A DNA stretch of 64,000 nucleotides. It comes from Oerskovia enterophila. GTDB taxonomy: Bacteria > Actinomycetota > Actinomycetes > Actinomycetales > Cellulomonadaceae. Each line of letters starts with the position of its first letter. The first letter of the stretch is position 1. This document shows, one piece after another, positions 9,242 to 18,169 of this stretch. Below the pieces are notes generated by a model. That model saw only the letters and a program-made list of their open reading frames with translations, was not told the origin of the DNA and made no database searches. Position numbers and translations under genes: made by a program. The stretch is from assembly GCF_001692445.1 (NCBI RefSeq), contig NZ_MAQA01000012.1:28984-92983 (forward strand), written 5' to 3'.

Positions 9242-10210
9242 GTGCGCCAGGTTCTCAAGCAGTGGGTCGATCCGTTCATCGTGGCGCTCGTCGCGACCAT
9301 GGTCCTGGGGCTCGTGGTCCCGGTCCCCGCAGAGGCCCAGCGCGTCGTGGACGCGGTCGCGGACGTCGCGGTCGCCGTCCTCTTCCTGGTCTACGGCATG
9401 CGCCTGTCGACCACCGAGGTGTGGGCGGGTCTCAAGAACGTCCGCCTCCAGGGCGGCATCCTCGCCTCGACCTACGTCGTCTTCCCGCTCGTCGGCCTCG
9501 CGGTCTCCTGGGCCGTGACCCCGCTCGTCGGCGCGCCGCTCGCGGCGGGCATCCTCTTCCTGTCGTTGCTGCCCTCGACCGTCCAGTCGTCCGTGGCGTT
9601 CACGTCGGTCGCGCGCGGGAACATCGCCGGGGCGATCTGCGGCGCCACGGTCTCGAACGTCGTGGGCATGGTCGTGACGCCGCTGCTGGTCCTGTGGTTC
9701 ATGTCGTCGAGCGGCGCGACGGGTGGGCTGAGCGGCCTGCGTGACGTCCTGGTACACCTGCTCGCCCCGTTCGTCGTGGGCCAGCTCCTGCAGCCGTTCG
9801 TCGGCCGGTGGGTCCGGGCCCGGCGGTGGCTCACGCTGTCCGTGGACCGCGGCACGATCCTGATCGTGGTCTTCGGTGCGGTCGCCGCTGCGACGAGCGC
9901 GGGGGTGTGGGCCGGGATCTCGGCGTGGACGATCGTCGCGCTCGTCGGGATCAGCGCCCTGATCCTGGTGGTCATGCTCGCTGTCACGTGGTGGGGCGGG
10001 GCCGGGCTGCGGCTCGGTGTGGAGGACCGCATCGCGCTGCTCATGTGCGGGTCCAAGAAGAGCCTGGCCACGGGGCTGCCCATGGCCGCCGTGCTCTTCC
10101 CGGTCGCGGTCGCGGGCACCGTGGCGGTGCCCGTGATCGTCTTCCACCAGCTCCAGCTCATCGTGTGCGCGGTGCTCGCGCGGCGCCTCGCGCTGCGCGA
10201 CGCGGCCTGA
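9242..10210 (+). CDS. Bile acid:sodium symporter family protein (SBF-like)
   Basis: Integral membrane transporter of 322 residues with about ten hydrophobic segments from residue 10 to the end. It resembles the SBF-like subgroup (YfeH-type) rather than ArsB/Acr3: typical stretches are VAVLFLVYGMRLS near 45, FLSLLPSTVQSSVAFTS near 110-125, and the KKSLATGLPM motif near 275-285. The substrate of this bacterial subgroup is not known. GTG 9242 is the start; the hexamer TAGACT at 9228-9233 lies eight bases before it and no Shine-Dalgarno is visible, so a leaderless transcript is likely. It is separated from the laccase by the palindrome and followed by its own hairpin. Confidence 0.88.
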   Translation: MRQVLKQWVDPFIVALVATMVLGLVVPVPAEAQRVVDAVADVAVAVLFLVYGMRLSTTEVWAGLKNVRLQGGILASTYVVFPLVGLAVSWAVTPLVGAPLAAGILFLSLLPSTVQSSVAFTSVARGNIAGAICGATVSNVVGMVVTPLLVLWFMSSSGATGGLSGLRDVLVHLLAPFVVGQLLQPFVGRWVRARRWLTLSVDRGTILIVVFGAVAAATSAGVWAGISAWTIVALVGISALILVVMLAVTWWGGAGLRLGVEDRIALLMCGSKKSLATGLPMAAVLFPVAVAGTVAVPVIVFHQLQLIVCAVLARRLALRDAA

Positions 10211-10232
10211 GGGCTGGGCCGGCCGGGCCGTG

Positions 10233-10259
10233 GGACGGCCCGCGGGGAGCGGGCCGTCC
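10233..10259 (+). terminator. Terminator hairpin after SBF gene
   Basis: Eleven-base perfect arms GGACGGCCCGC/GCGGGCCGTCC around a GGGGA loop, 23 bases after the symporter stop. Confidence 0.65.
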
Positions 10260-10330
10260 AGGCAGTCCCCGGTCGAGGGGCCGGACGCCGCGCCCGCCGC
10301 GGTGCGTCCGCTCTCATCCGCCTGACGGCG

Positions 10331-10702
10331 TCACGCGCCCCAGCCGGCGAAGCGCCCCACGGCGACGAACACGGCGAGCAGCAGCAGGAGGGCGTTGACC
10401 GGCACGGACTGCTTCTCGCCGAGGCGCGCGTGCAGGGGGATCGCGCCGATCTGCGTGATCGCGAGGCCGGTCGCGGCGATCGGGGTCAGGATCGGGGCGA
10501 TGCCCGTGACGATCGGGAGGATCAGGCCGATCGCGCCGAGCAGCTCGAGCGCCCCGAGCACGCGCACGGCCGTGAGGCGCTCGGGCGTGACCCAGCGCAT
10601 CTGCTCCATCAGCTTGCCGGCCGGGGTCGTGAGCTTCATGAAGCCCGCGCCGGCGAAGGCGACGGCGAGCAGTCCAGCGGCGATCCAGAGGGCGACGTTC
10701 AT
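10331..10702 (-). CDS. DoxX-family membrane protein
   Basis: Small inner-membrane protein of 123 residues with four hydrophobic segments, typical of DoxX/DoxX-like proteins (FAGAGFMKLTTP near the N-terminus, LGALELLGAIGLILP in the middle, LLLLLAVFVAVGRF at the end). Members are often linked with redox or thiol stress and are commonly regulated by HxlR-type repressors. The start at ATG 10702 is set by GAAGGA seven bases upstream; a longer frame to 10780 has no such signal. It is divergent from an HxlR regulator 168 bases away, which makes a regulator-target pair likely. Confidence 0.88.
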   Translation of the reverse strand: MNVALWIAAGLLAVAFAGAGFMKLTTPAGKLMEQMRWVTPERLTAVRVLGALELLGAIGLILPIVTGIAPILTPIAATGLAITQIGAIPLHARLGEKQSVPVNALLLLLAVFVAVGRFAGWGA

Positions 10703-10756
10703 GTGATTCCTTCGAGGTCGGTGGCGCGACGTGCGCCACGGTGGAGAGGGCCACGA

Positions 10757-10780
10757 GTAACTGCCCGTCTGGTCAGTCAC
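10757..10780. promoter_or_regulatory. Candidate HxlR operator in the doxX-hxlR intergenic region
   Basis: The inverted repeat GTAACTG-N10-CAGTCAC (6 of 7 positions symmetric) sits between the divergent doxX and hxlR genes, where a repressor could control both. A second symmetric element, CCTTTTGT...ACAAAAGG, spans the hxlR leader just downstream. The operator function is inferred from position only. Confidence 0.35.
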
Positions 10781-10869
10781 CTTTTGTGCCGGAGGACATC
10801 ATGGGTAACCTGAAGGAGGTCTACAAAAGGCACACCGGTGTTCCCGGTGGGTCAGGAAACGGAGAGTCC

Positions 10870-11361
10870 ATGACCACGACGGCCACGGGCGCCCATCAGG
10901 AGCCGGTCCCCGACGCCTTACAGGTGCCGGTCCCCGACGCGCTGCACGTGCCAGTTCCCGACGCCTTACAGGTGCCGGTCCCCGACGGTGGCGGCTGCGG
11001 CGCCGACCACGCGACCAGCGAGGTCCGGCGCGTGCTCGACCGGGTCGGCGACAAGTGGAGCGTCCTCATCCTCGGTACGCTCTCGGGTGGTCCGTTGCGG
11101 TTCACCGAGCTCCTGCACGGGATCAGCGGCATCTCCCAGCGGATGCTCACGCTCAACCTGCGCCAGCTCGAGCGGGACGGGCTCGTGAGCAGGACCGTCC
11201 ATGCCGTCGTCCCGCCGCGGGTCGACTACGAGCTCACCGACCTGGGGCGCACGCTGCTGCCGCCGGTGCTCGCGCTGGTCCAGTGGGCCATGGAGAACAC
11301 CGACGAGATCCAGGGGCACCGCGAGGGCTTCGACGCGCAGGCCGCGGGCGGTCAGGCGTGA
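10870..11361 (+). CDS. HxlR-family winged-helix transcriptional regulator
   Basis: DNA-binding regulator of the HxlR (DUF24) family, 163 residues from ATG 10870. The winged-helix core starts at CGADHATSEVRRVLDRVGDKW and includes ILGTLSGGPLRFTELLHGI, ISQRMLTLNLRQLERDGLV and the wing VPPRVDYELTDLGRTL, all diagnostic. The N-terminus is unusual: residues 11-39 are near-identical eight-residue repeats of the form VPVPDAL(Q/H). ATG 10870 has GGAG five bases upstream, but an in-frame ATG at 10801 also has a very good GGAGG signal and would add 23 residues, so the start is uncertain. Probably represses itself and the divergent doxX. HxlR proteins often sense quinones or electrophiles through a Cys; Cys in GGCG just before the core could serve. 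Confidence 0.9.
   Translation: MTTTATGAHQEPVPDALQVPVPDALHVPVPDALQVPVPDGGGCGADHATSEVRRVLDRVGDKWSVLILGTLSGGPLRFTELLHGISGISQRMLTLNLRQLERDGLVSRTVHAVVPPRVDYELTDLGRTLLPPVLALVQWAMENTDEIQGHREGFDAQAAGGQA
10903..10986 (+). repeat. 24-bp tandem repeats in the HxlR N-terminal coding region
   Basis: Three and a half copies of a 24-bp unit beginning CCGGTCCCCGACG at 10903, 10927, 10951 and 10975 (partial), each encoding PVPDAL(Q/H)V. Units 1 and 3 end in TTACAGGTG; unit 2 differs at several bases. In frame, so copy number changes would alter the protein length by eight residues. Confidence 0.85.
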
Positions 11362-11462
11362 CGTCGGTCGGGTGGACGAGCCGGGCGACGTGATCGCTCA
11401 GCGAGGCGACGTGCGGTACGCGTCGTCTCGACCCCGGGGCCGGGCGTCCCCGCGGCGGCTCC

Positions 11463-11912
11463 TCAGCCCGCCGCGACCTGGTCGCGGATCTGACGCTTGG
11501 CGCGCAGCAGGATGCCCGTCATGCCGTTGAGGCGCAGGGGGCTCACCGCGTTGGTCAGCCCGATCGTGAACGGGTAGTCGTCGGGCACCGCGAGGGCCTG
11601 CTCAGGCGTCAGCCCCTCGAGCCCCTGGGCCAGGATCGAGGCGAACCCGCGGGTCGTGGGCGCCTCGGCCGGGGCGGTCGCGTAGAGGTGGACGCCGTCG
11701 GCCTCGACCTCGGCGAACGCGCGCACGGGGGACTGGCACTCCTCGACGCGCTCGAGCAGCCCCGGGGCGTTCTGGTAGCGCGCGGGCAGGTCCGGCAGCT
11801 CGCGCGAGAACTCGAGCAGGAGCTGGAGCCGGTCACGCTCGCCGAGCGCGAGGAAGTCGTCGCGGATCTCGGCGAGGACCGGGGGCAGCTCGGTCGTGGC
11901 GTCGTCAGTCAT
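11463..11912 (-). CDS. sufE: SufE-family sulfur acceptor protein
   Basis: Accepts persulfide sulfur from a cysteine desulfurase or rhodanese for Fe-S cluster assembly, in the cytosol. The 149-residue product shows the SufE fold signature: LLLEFSRELPDLP, the active Cys59 in RVEECQSPV, then SILAQGLEGLTPEQAL and the C-terminal GLTNAVSPLRLNGMTGILLRAKRQI. The start ATG 11912 has no Shine-Dalgarno but a GAGGAT hexamer six bases upstream, suggesting a leaderless mRNA. In many actinobacteria this gene directly follows the sseA rhodanese gene; here sseA lies about 1.7 kb upstream on the same strand with an unrelated DUF1254 gene inserted on the opposite strand. Confidence 0.92.
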   Translation of the reverse strand: MTDDATTELPPVLAEIRDDFLALGERDRLQLLLEFSRELPDLPARYQNAPGLLERVEECQSPVRAFAEVEADGVHLYATAPAEAPTTRGFASILAQGLEGLTPEQALAVPDDYPFTIGLTNAVSPLRLNGMTGILLRAKRQIRDQVAAG

Positions 11913-12081
11913 CCGTCGATCCTCCCACCCGAGGGCGCGGAGCGGCAGCCCGCGCCCGCCCTGCGGACGGGCTCACCGTGATGCTTCCGGAAGATCGCCC
12001 ACGCTCGCCGCGCACCGCCCGACGGCCGTGGATACGTTGGGCCCGAGCGCGCCGACCCTCGGCGCCGAGGGACGGAGCGTC

Positions 12082-13410
12082 ATGGGAAAGCTGTCGAACG
12101 ATCTGCGCACGCTGAGCCAGGAGGCGTACCTCTATCTCTACCCGCTCGTGACGATGGACCTGACGCGTCGCCAGGGCACCAACGTGGAGGCGGGGGTCCG
12201 CCCAGGGTTCGGGCCGCCCAACACGTTCCACCACCTGCGCGCGTTCCCGCCCGCCGACTTCCGGGCGGTCGTCCGCCCGAACTTCGACACCCTCTACGCG
12301 AACCTGTGGCTCGACCTGACCGACGGCCCGGTGCTGCTGCACGTCCCGGACACCGACGACCGCTACTACATGCTGCCCCTCCTGGACATGTGGACCGACG
12401 TCTTCGCGACGATCGGCAAGCGCACCACCGGGACGGGTGCTGGCGACTACCTGGTCGTGGGGCCCGACTACGAGGGCGACCTCACCGAGTTCTACGACGA
12501 CCTGCCCGAGGAGGTCGCGCTGATCGTCGCGCCGACCCCGCACGTGTGGGCCATCGGTCGCATCCAGACCAACGGCCCCGCGGACTACCCGGCCGTGCAC
12601 GCGGTGCAGGACGGCATGAGCGTGCGCGCGCTGGGTGATCGCCCGCCGTTCGTGATCGACCCCACCGCGGACACGCGGACCGAGCCGCTGCGGCAGGTCG
12701 AGGCCCTCAGCGCGGTCGACTTCTTCACCTACGCGACCCGCCTGCTCGACACCAACCCGCCGCACCCCACGGACTTCTCGGTCCTGGCTCGCATCGGTTC
12801 GCTGGGCATCGTCCCGGGCGACGAGTTCGACCCCGGCCAGTTCGACGAGGCCGAGATCGTCGAGATCGAGGCGGGCGCAGCGAGCGCGCGCGAGCTGCTG
12901 GCACAGTCTCAGCCGACGCTGGGGATCACAGCCAACGGGTGGTCGCTCTTCCGGGAGCCGATGGGCGTCTACGGCAACTACTACCTCCAGCGAGCCTTCG
13001 TCACCCTCGTGGGTCTGGGAGCGAACCCGGTCGAGGACGCGATCTACCCGATGCTCGTCACGGACGCGGACGGCGAGCCCGTGAACGGCGACCACGACTA
13101 CGTGCTGCACTTCGAGGCCGACCAGCTCCCGCCCGCAGCGGCCTTCTGGTCGGTCACCATGTACGACGCCGAGGGCTTCCAGGTCGCCAACGCCCTGGAC
13201 CGGTTCGCGATCGGGGACCGGGACGACCTGCGCTACGGCCCCGACGGGTCGCTCGACCTGTACCTCCAGCACGAGAGCCCCGGGGCGGACCGTGAGTCCA
13301 ACTGGCTCCCGGCCCCGCGGGGACCCGTGGGAGTGACCATGCGGCTCTACGCGCCGCTGCCCGAGGCGCTCGACGGCCGCTGGGTCCCGCCGGTCGTGCG
13401 CAAGGCCTGA
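12082..13410 (+). CDS. DUF1254/DUF1214 domain protein
   Basis: Protein of 442 residues with the two-domain DUF1254-DUF1214 architecture. The N-terminal half carries AYLYLYPLVTMD, FHHLRAFPPADFR and VVRPNFDTLYANLWLDL (DUF1254), and the C-terminal half GNYYLQRAFVTLVGLGANP, FWSVTMYDAEGF and SNWLPAPRGP (DUF1214). No signal peptide is obvious, unlike many relatives. The enzymatic role of the family is unknown. ATG 12082 follows GGGACGGAG. It is transcribed against, and lies between, sufE and sseA, so it interrupts a pair that usually acts together. It ends at a bidirectional hairpin shared with sseA. Confidence 0.9.
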   Translation: MGKLSNDLRTLSQEAYLYLYPLVTMDLTRRQGTNVEAGVRPGFGPPNTFHHLRAFPPADFRAVVRPNFDTLYANLWLDLTDGPVLLHVPDTDDRYYMLPLLDMWTDVFATIGKRTTGTGAGDYLVVGPDYEGDLTEFYDDLPEEVALIVAPTPHVWAIGRIQTNGPADYPAVHAVQDGMSVRALGDRPPFVIDPTADTRTEPLRQVEALSAVDFFTYATRLLDTNPPHPTDFSVLARIGSLGIVPGDEFDPGQFDEAEIVEIEAGAASARELLAQSQPTLGITANGWSLFREPMGVYGNYYLQRAFVTLVGLGANPVEDAIYPMLVTDADGEPVNGDHDYVLHFEADQLPPAAAFWSVTMYDAEGFQVANALDRFAIGDRDDLRYGPDGSLDLYLQHESPGADRESNWLPAPRGPVGVTMRLYAPLPEALDGRWVPPVVRKA

Positions 13411-13478
13411 ACGGAGGCGCCGGGCAGGCGAGCGGCCAGGTCGTGCCGTCTCCCCGGCGGCCTGCCGTGAGAACGCGA

Positions 13479-13533
13479 GATGCCCGACGGCGGTGGGCCG
13501 GGTGCGCGACCCGGCCCACCGCCGTCGGGCATC
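13479..13533. terminator. Bidirectional terminator between the DUF1254 gene and sseA
   Basis: Perfect 25-base arms (13479-13503 and 13509-13533) around a GCGCG loop, between two convergent genes. The arm contains the CCCGACGGC/GCCGTCGGG element also seen in other gene-end hairpins of the window. Confidence 0.75.
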
Positions 13534-13561
13534 AGGAGGGTGCCCCGCGCGGGGCGTCACC

Positions 13562-14470
<909 letters not shown>

Positions 14471-14691
14471 GGTGTCCTCCTGAGGGCTCATGGGCTGGCA
14501 GAGGCGGGTGGCGGAGATGCACGCAGGACGGCGCAGGCGGGGTCGAGCGGAGCGTGCCGGCGCGGTGGGTACCGCTCGGGCACGTTCGTCACTCTAGGAA
14601 CGCTGTCCACGGACCGGAAGGCCCGTCGCACATGCTGAGACAGTGTTACCCGGGGGAGAGCAGCGCCGCGGGCGGCCGGGAGGGCGGCCCG

Positions 14692-15192
14692 TCAGTCCCG
14701 CGCGATGGGAGCGGTCACCGCGCCCGTGAGCGAGACCAGGTCGGAGGGCGCCAGGCCGACGTCGAGCCCGCGGCGCCCGCCAGAGACGTAGACCGCGTCG
14801 AACGCGAGCGCCGACTCGTCGATCACGGTCCGCAGCCGCTGGCGCTGGCCGAGCGGCGAGATGCCGCCCACGACGTACCCGGTCGCGCGCTCGGCCGCGG
14901 CCTGCTCGGCCATCGCGGCCTTCTTGCCGCCGGCCGCGTGCGCGAGCGCCTTGAGGTCGAGCTTGCGGTCGACGGGCACGACGCCCACGACGAGCGTCCC
15001 GTCGACCGAGGTGACCAGGGTCTTGAACACCTGCTCGGCCGGGATGCCGATCGCCGCGGCGGCCTCGAGCCCGTAGCTCAGGTCGGAGGACGGGTCGTGC
15101 TCGTAGGGGTGGACGGTGTGCGGGACGCCGGCCTTCTCGAGCGCGACGAGCCCGGGCGTGCCGGCGTGGGACGACTTCTGCTTCTTGGCCAC
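14692..15192 (-). CDS. ybaK: Cys-tRNA(Pro)/Cys-tRNA(Cys) deacylase YbaK family
   Basis: Proofreading enzyme that hydrolyses Cys mischarged on tRNA(Pro) in trans. The 166-residue product matches the YbaK/EbsC fold: PGLVALEKAGVPHTVHPYEHD, VFKTLVTSVDGTLVVGVVPVD, the conserved LDLKALAHAAGGKKAAMA (catalytic Lys region) and GYVVGGISPLGQRQRL with the GGISP signature. GTG 15192 is preceded by CACAAT with six bases spacing and no Shine-Dalgarno, consistent with a leaderless transcript. The MFS gene upstream on the same strand ends 15 bases before this start, so readthrough is also possible. Confidence 0.93.
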   Translation of the reverse strand: MAKKQKSSHAGTPGLVALEKAGVPHTVHPYEHDPSSDLSYGLEAAAAIGIPAEQVFKTLVTSVDGTLVVGVVPVDRKLDLKALAHAAGGKKAAMAEQAAAERATGYVVGGISPLGQRQRLRTVIDESALAFDAVYVSGGRRGLDVGLAPSDLVSLTGAVTAPIARD

Positions 15193-15207
15193 AGGGAGAT
15201 TGTGCCC

Positions 15208-16473
15208 CTAGGTGCGCGTCTCCGGCTGCGGCGACGGAGCGGAGGCGGGGTCCGGCCGTGTCGCCGAGTCCTCCACGAAGCGCGGGCGGCACGCGAACCA
15301 GCCGGCGACCACTCCAGGGACGGCGGTCGCTGCGAGCGCGACGAGCGGGATCGTCCACGAGCCGGTCGCCTCACGGAGGAGGCCCAGGCCGAGCGGGCCG
15401 AAGCAGGCCAGGCCGTAGCCGATTCCTTGGACGAAGCCGGACACGGCCGAGGCCGACTCCGCGGTCCTGGTCCGACGGTTGATCAGGGTCATGCAGAGCG
15501 GGAACGTGCTCACCCCGATCCCCAGGGCGCACACCCAGAGCACCGTGCCCTCGAGCGGGGAGATGATCAGGCCCAGGTAACCGACGGTCAGGACGACCGA
15601 GCACGCGACGACCACGACGAACGGGTTCGCCATGCGCGTGGCCACGTGCGGGACCACCAGGGCGGCGGCCACGCCCCAGGCCGAGTACAGGGCGATCATG
15701 GAGCCGCCCAGAGCCGGGCTCCCGCCCGCGTCGGTGAGCACGGCCGGCACCCAGGTGATGATCCCGTAGTTGGACAGCGCCATCATCGCGAACAGGACGA
15801 CCAGGCCCCAGGCGGTCGACGATCGGCTGATCCTCGGCCTCGCGCCGGTCGTCGCCGGCGCCTGGGGGCGGTGGTGGTCGGCGGGCAGCCTGGCTGCCAG
15901 GACGAGCCAGACCACTGCGGCGAGCGCGGCCGGGACCGCCCAGACTCCTACCGAGAGCCGCCAGCTCGTCGCCTCCGCCACCGGGACGGCCAGCAGCGGG
16001 GCGACGAACTGGCCGGTTTGCATCAGGAGCAGGTAGAGCGAGGTCCACAGGGCGATCCGGTCGGGGAACCAGGCCTTCACCAAGGGGACGATCACCACGT
16101 TCGCGGCGCCGATCCCGGCCAGGGCCAGCACGGTCGACAGCACGAGCGCGAGGGGCGTCGGAGAGAAGGCACGCACCACGAGCGAGAGCGCCGTCAGGCC
16201 CAGCGCCACCGTGGCCGTGCGCTCGAGCCCGAACCTCCTCGTCACCACCGGGGCGAGGAAGCCGAAGACGGCGAACGACGCCGCGGGCACGGTCCCGAGC
16301 AGGCCCGCCAGGGCCACGCCGAACCCGAGGTCCGCTCCGATGATCTCGAGGAGCGGGGTGAACCCGGTCACGGCCGTCCGGAGGTTGACCGCCGTCAGCG
16401 CGACGGCAAGGCCGGCCCACACGGTCAAGCGTCCGCGGCGGACCGGGATGCGCGCTGGAGAGAGTGTCGTCAC
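15208..16473 (-). CDS. MFS transporter of the CynX/NimT type
   Basis: Major-facilitator transporter of 421 residues with twelve hydrophobic segments. Family clues are AVNLRTAVTGFTPLLEII in the first helix region, the AxxGxGAANVVIVPLVKAWFPDR stretch near residue 120, and SGFVQGIGYGLACFGPLGLGLLREATGSW near the C-terminus, as in cyanate or 2-nitroimidazole transporters (CynX/NimT/YeaN). The substrate is not known. GTG 16473 has GTGGAG six bases upstream and gives an MTTLSPAR N-terminus like relatives. An ATG at 16512 in frame has CAGAAT seven bases before it and could be a leaderless alternative. Divergent from a FadR-type GntR regulator, its likely controller. Confidence 0.9.
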   Translation of the reverse strand: MTTLSPARIPVRRGRLTVWAGLAVALTAVNLRTAVTGFTPLLEIIGADLGFGVALAGLLGTVPAASFAVFGFLAPVVTRRFGLERTATVALGLTALSLVVRAFSPTPLALVLSTVLALAGIGAANVVIVPLVKAWFPDRIALWTSLYLLLMQTGQFVAPLLAVPVAEATSWRLSVGVWAVPAALAAVVWLVLAARLPADHHRPQAPATTGARPRISRSSTAWGLVVLFAMMALSNYGIITWVPAVLTDAGGSPALGGSMIALYSAWGVAAALVVPHVATRMANPFVVVVACSVVLTVGYLGLIISPLEGTVLWVCALGIGVSTFPLCMTLINRRTRTAESASAVSGFVQGIGYGLACFGPLGLGLLREATGSWTIPLVALAATAVPGVVAGWFACRPRFVEDSATRPDPASAPSPQPETRT

Positions 16474-16499
16474 GCTAAACTCCACGATGAGATCGGTGA

Positions 16500-16512
16500 A
16501 TGATGGGATCAT
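16500..16512. promoter_or_regulatory. Candidate GntR operator between MFS and gntR genes
   Basis: ATGAT-GGG-ATCAT, a perfect 13-bp inverted repeat, lies in the short intergenic region. It resembles the TGGTnnnACCA class used by FadR-type GntR proteins and would cover both transcription start regions. TAAACT at 16476-16481 could be the gntR -10. Binding is inferred. Confidence 0.4.
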
Positions 16513-16515
16513 GGG

Positions 16516-17202
16516 ATGAATTCTGGTGAGTCTGACACACGGCGGCCCGTGCGTCGAGCAGGCCTGATCGACCAGGCCGTCGAGCGCTTCCGCGACGAGG
16601 TGGTCTCCGGCCGCTGGCCGGTCGGCGAGCGGATCCCGACCGAAGCCGATCTGGTGTCGGAGTTCGGGGTCGGGCGGAACACGGTCCGCGAGGCGATCCA
16701 GTCGCTGGTGCACGGAGGACTGCTGCGCCGTGAGCAGGGCCGGGGCACCTTCGTCATCTCCAGCTCCGAGCTGACGGGCACGCTCGAACGCCAGCTCGCC
16801 GGGGGATCCCGTCGTCACTACCTGGAGCTGCGCCGTGCCCTGGACAGCACCGCGGCCTCGCTCGCCGCATCGAGTCGCTCGGAGGCCGACGTCGAGCTGC
16901 TGCGCGAGCTGCGCGACCGACGGGAAGAGGTCTGGTCGGCCGGTGATCGCGACCTTCGAGCCGGCGCTGACCTCGCCCTGCACCGCGCGATCGTGGCAGC
17001 GACGCACAACCCGCTCTACCTGCAGCTCTACTCCAGCATGCTCGACGTCTTCGCGGTCCACATGCGCGACGAGGAGCGCGAGGGCGACGACGAGGAGGCG
17101 GCCCACCGCCACCACCACGAGCTGGTCGAGGCGATCGCCGACGGTGACCCCGACCGTGCGGCGGCGATGGTCGCCGCCATCTTCGGGCCGTTCATGCGCT
17201 GA
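16516..17202 (+). CDS. GntR-family regulator, FadR subgroup
   Basis: DNA-binding regulator of 228 residues. The N-terminal winged helix is clear: AVERFRDEVVSGRWPVGERIPTE, LVSEFGVGRNTVREAIQSLVHGGLLRREQGRGTFV. The C-terminal FCD domain is all-helical (RRALDSTAASLAAS, LHRAIVAATHNPLYLQLYSSML, HHELVEAIADGDPDRAAAMV) with His residues that in this group bind a metal and a carboxylate ligand. ATG 16516 is the first start; GTG 16549 is a possible shorter form, and neither has a good Shine-Dalgarno. It is divergent from the MFS transporter across a palindromic site, so it probably senses the transported compound. Confidence 0.92.
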   Translation: MNSGESDTRRPVRRAGLIDQAVERFRDEVVSGRWPVGERIPTEADLVSEFGVGRNTVREAIQSLVHGGLLRREQGRGTFVISSSELTGTLERQLAGGSRRHYLELRRALDSTAASLAASSRSEADVELLRELRDRREEVWSAGDRDLRAGADLALHRAIVAATHNPLYLQLYSSMLDVFAVHMRDEEREGDDEEAAHRHHHELVEAIADGDPDRAAAMVAAIFGPFMR

Positions 17203-17221
17203 ACCGCGACGCCGGCTCCTG

Positions 17222-17950
17222 CTAGACGTTCACGTCGACGAGCGACCCGATCCCGTACGTCACGGCCATGGCGATCGCCCCGCCGAGGACCGTGCGGATC
17301 GTCGCGCGCCGGGTCGGGGACCGTCCCAGCCTCGCGCTGCCCCAGCCCGTGAGGACCAGCGCCAGGACGACCGCGACGAACGTCACGGGGATCCGGGCCG
17401 CGGTGGGGGCCAGGAGGATGGCGGCCAGGGGGAGCAGCCCGCCCACGGTGAACGAGACGATCGAGGCGAGCGCGGCCTCCCAGGGGGACGTGAGGTCGTC
17501 GGGGTCGATGTTGAGCTCGGCGTCCGCGTGAGCCGCGAGGGGGTCGTGAGCCGTGAGCTGGACGGCGACCTCGTGCGCGAGCTCGGGCGTCAGTCCTTTG
17601 GCCCGGTAGATCCCGGCGAGCTCCGCGAGCTCCTCGTCGGGCATGGTCGCGAGCTCCTGGCGCTCCTTGGCGAGCATGGCCTCCTCGGTGTCGCGCTGCG
17701 TGCTCACCGAGACGTACTCGCCCGCGGCCATCGACAGGGCTCCGGCGAGCAGGGCCGCGGCGCCCGCGGTCGCGATGACGGGGATCGACGTGCTGGTGGC
17801 GGCGACGCCCACGACCACGCCCGCGGTCGACACGATCCCGTCGTTCGCGCCGAGCACCCCGGCCCGCAGGCGATTGAGCCGTGCGCCCGTGCCCTCGCTC
17901 CGGTGCTGCTCTCCCTCGTGCGGTGTCGTCTCCTGGTCCCGTGCGCTCAT
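17222..17950 (-). CDS. VIT1/CCC1-family iron/manganese transporter
   Basis: Membrane protein of 242 residues of the VIT1/CCC1 transporter family (Fe/Mn). Characteristic segments are LRAGVLGANDGIVSTAGVVVGVAAT (first helix, with the conserved Asp and Asn), LAGALSMAAGEYVSVSTQRDTEEA (metal-site helix followed by the Glu-rich amphipathic region), the ERQEL..PDEELAELAGIY cytoplasmic helix, and two C-terminal hairpins. About five membrane helices. ATG 17950 is preceded by TACCGT at six bases and no Shine-Dalgarno, so it is probably leaderless. It converges with gntR, whose stop lies 19 bases away, and is divergent from the Acg-type nitroreductase. Confidence 0.92.
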   Translation of the reverse strand: MSARDQETTPHEGEQHRSEGTGARLNRLRAGVLGANDGIVSTAGVVVGVAATSTSIPVIATAGAAALLAGALSMAAGEYVSVSTQRDTEEAMLAKERQELATMPDEELAELAGIYRAKGLTPELAHEVAVQLTAHDPLAAHADAELNIDPDDLTSPWEAALASIVSFTVGGLLPLAAILLAPTAARIPVTFVAVVLALVLTGWGSARLGRSPTRRATIRTVLGGAIAMAVTYGIGSLVDVNV

Positions 17951-18058
17951 GAGGCCACGGTAGAGCGGGGGAGCGAGCCTGTCGTGGCGGGCCGCGACGT
18001 GCTCGCGTCCGTCTCGCGTCCCGGGCGGCCGGGCGTGTGACCTGCACCTCAGGCCTGC

Positions 18059-18074
18059 GAGGACCTTCGTCCCT
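18059..18074. promoter_or_regulatory. Possible DosR-like box upstream of the Acg-type gene
   Basis: GAGGACCTTCGTCCCT is a near-palindrome resembling the dormancy regulator (DosR/DevR) consensus in actinobacteria, roughly GGGAC-TTTNG-GTCCC. It lies about 95 bases before the Acg-family nitroreductase, a classic member of the mycobacterial DosR regulon. No dosR gene is in the window. Confidence 0.3.
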
Positions 18075-18169
18075 GGCCGATCGGTGCTCGTCCTGAGAGG
18101 CTCGAGGTGGCAGAGGTGACCGCCGGCAGGGGATGCGTCAGGGGCGCATCGGAAGCAGGGAGAACGCAC

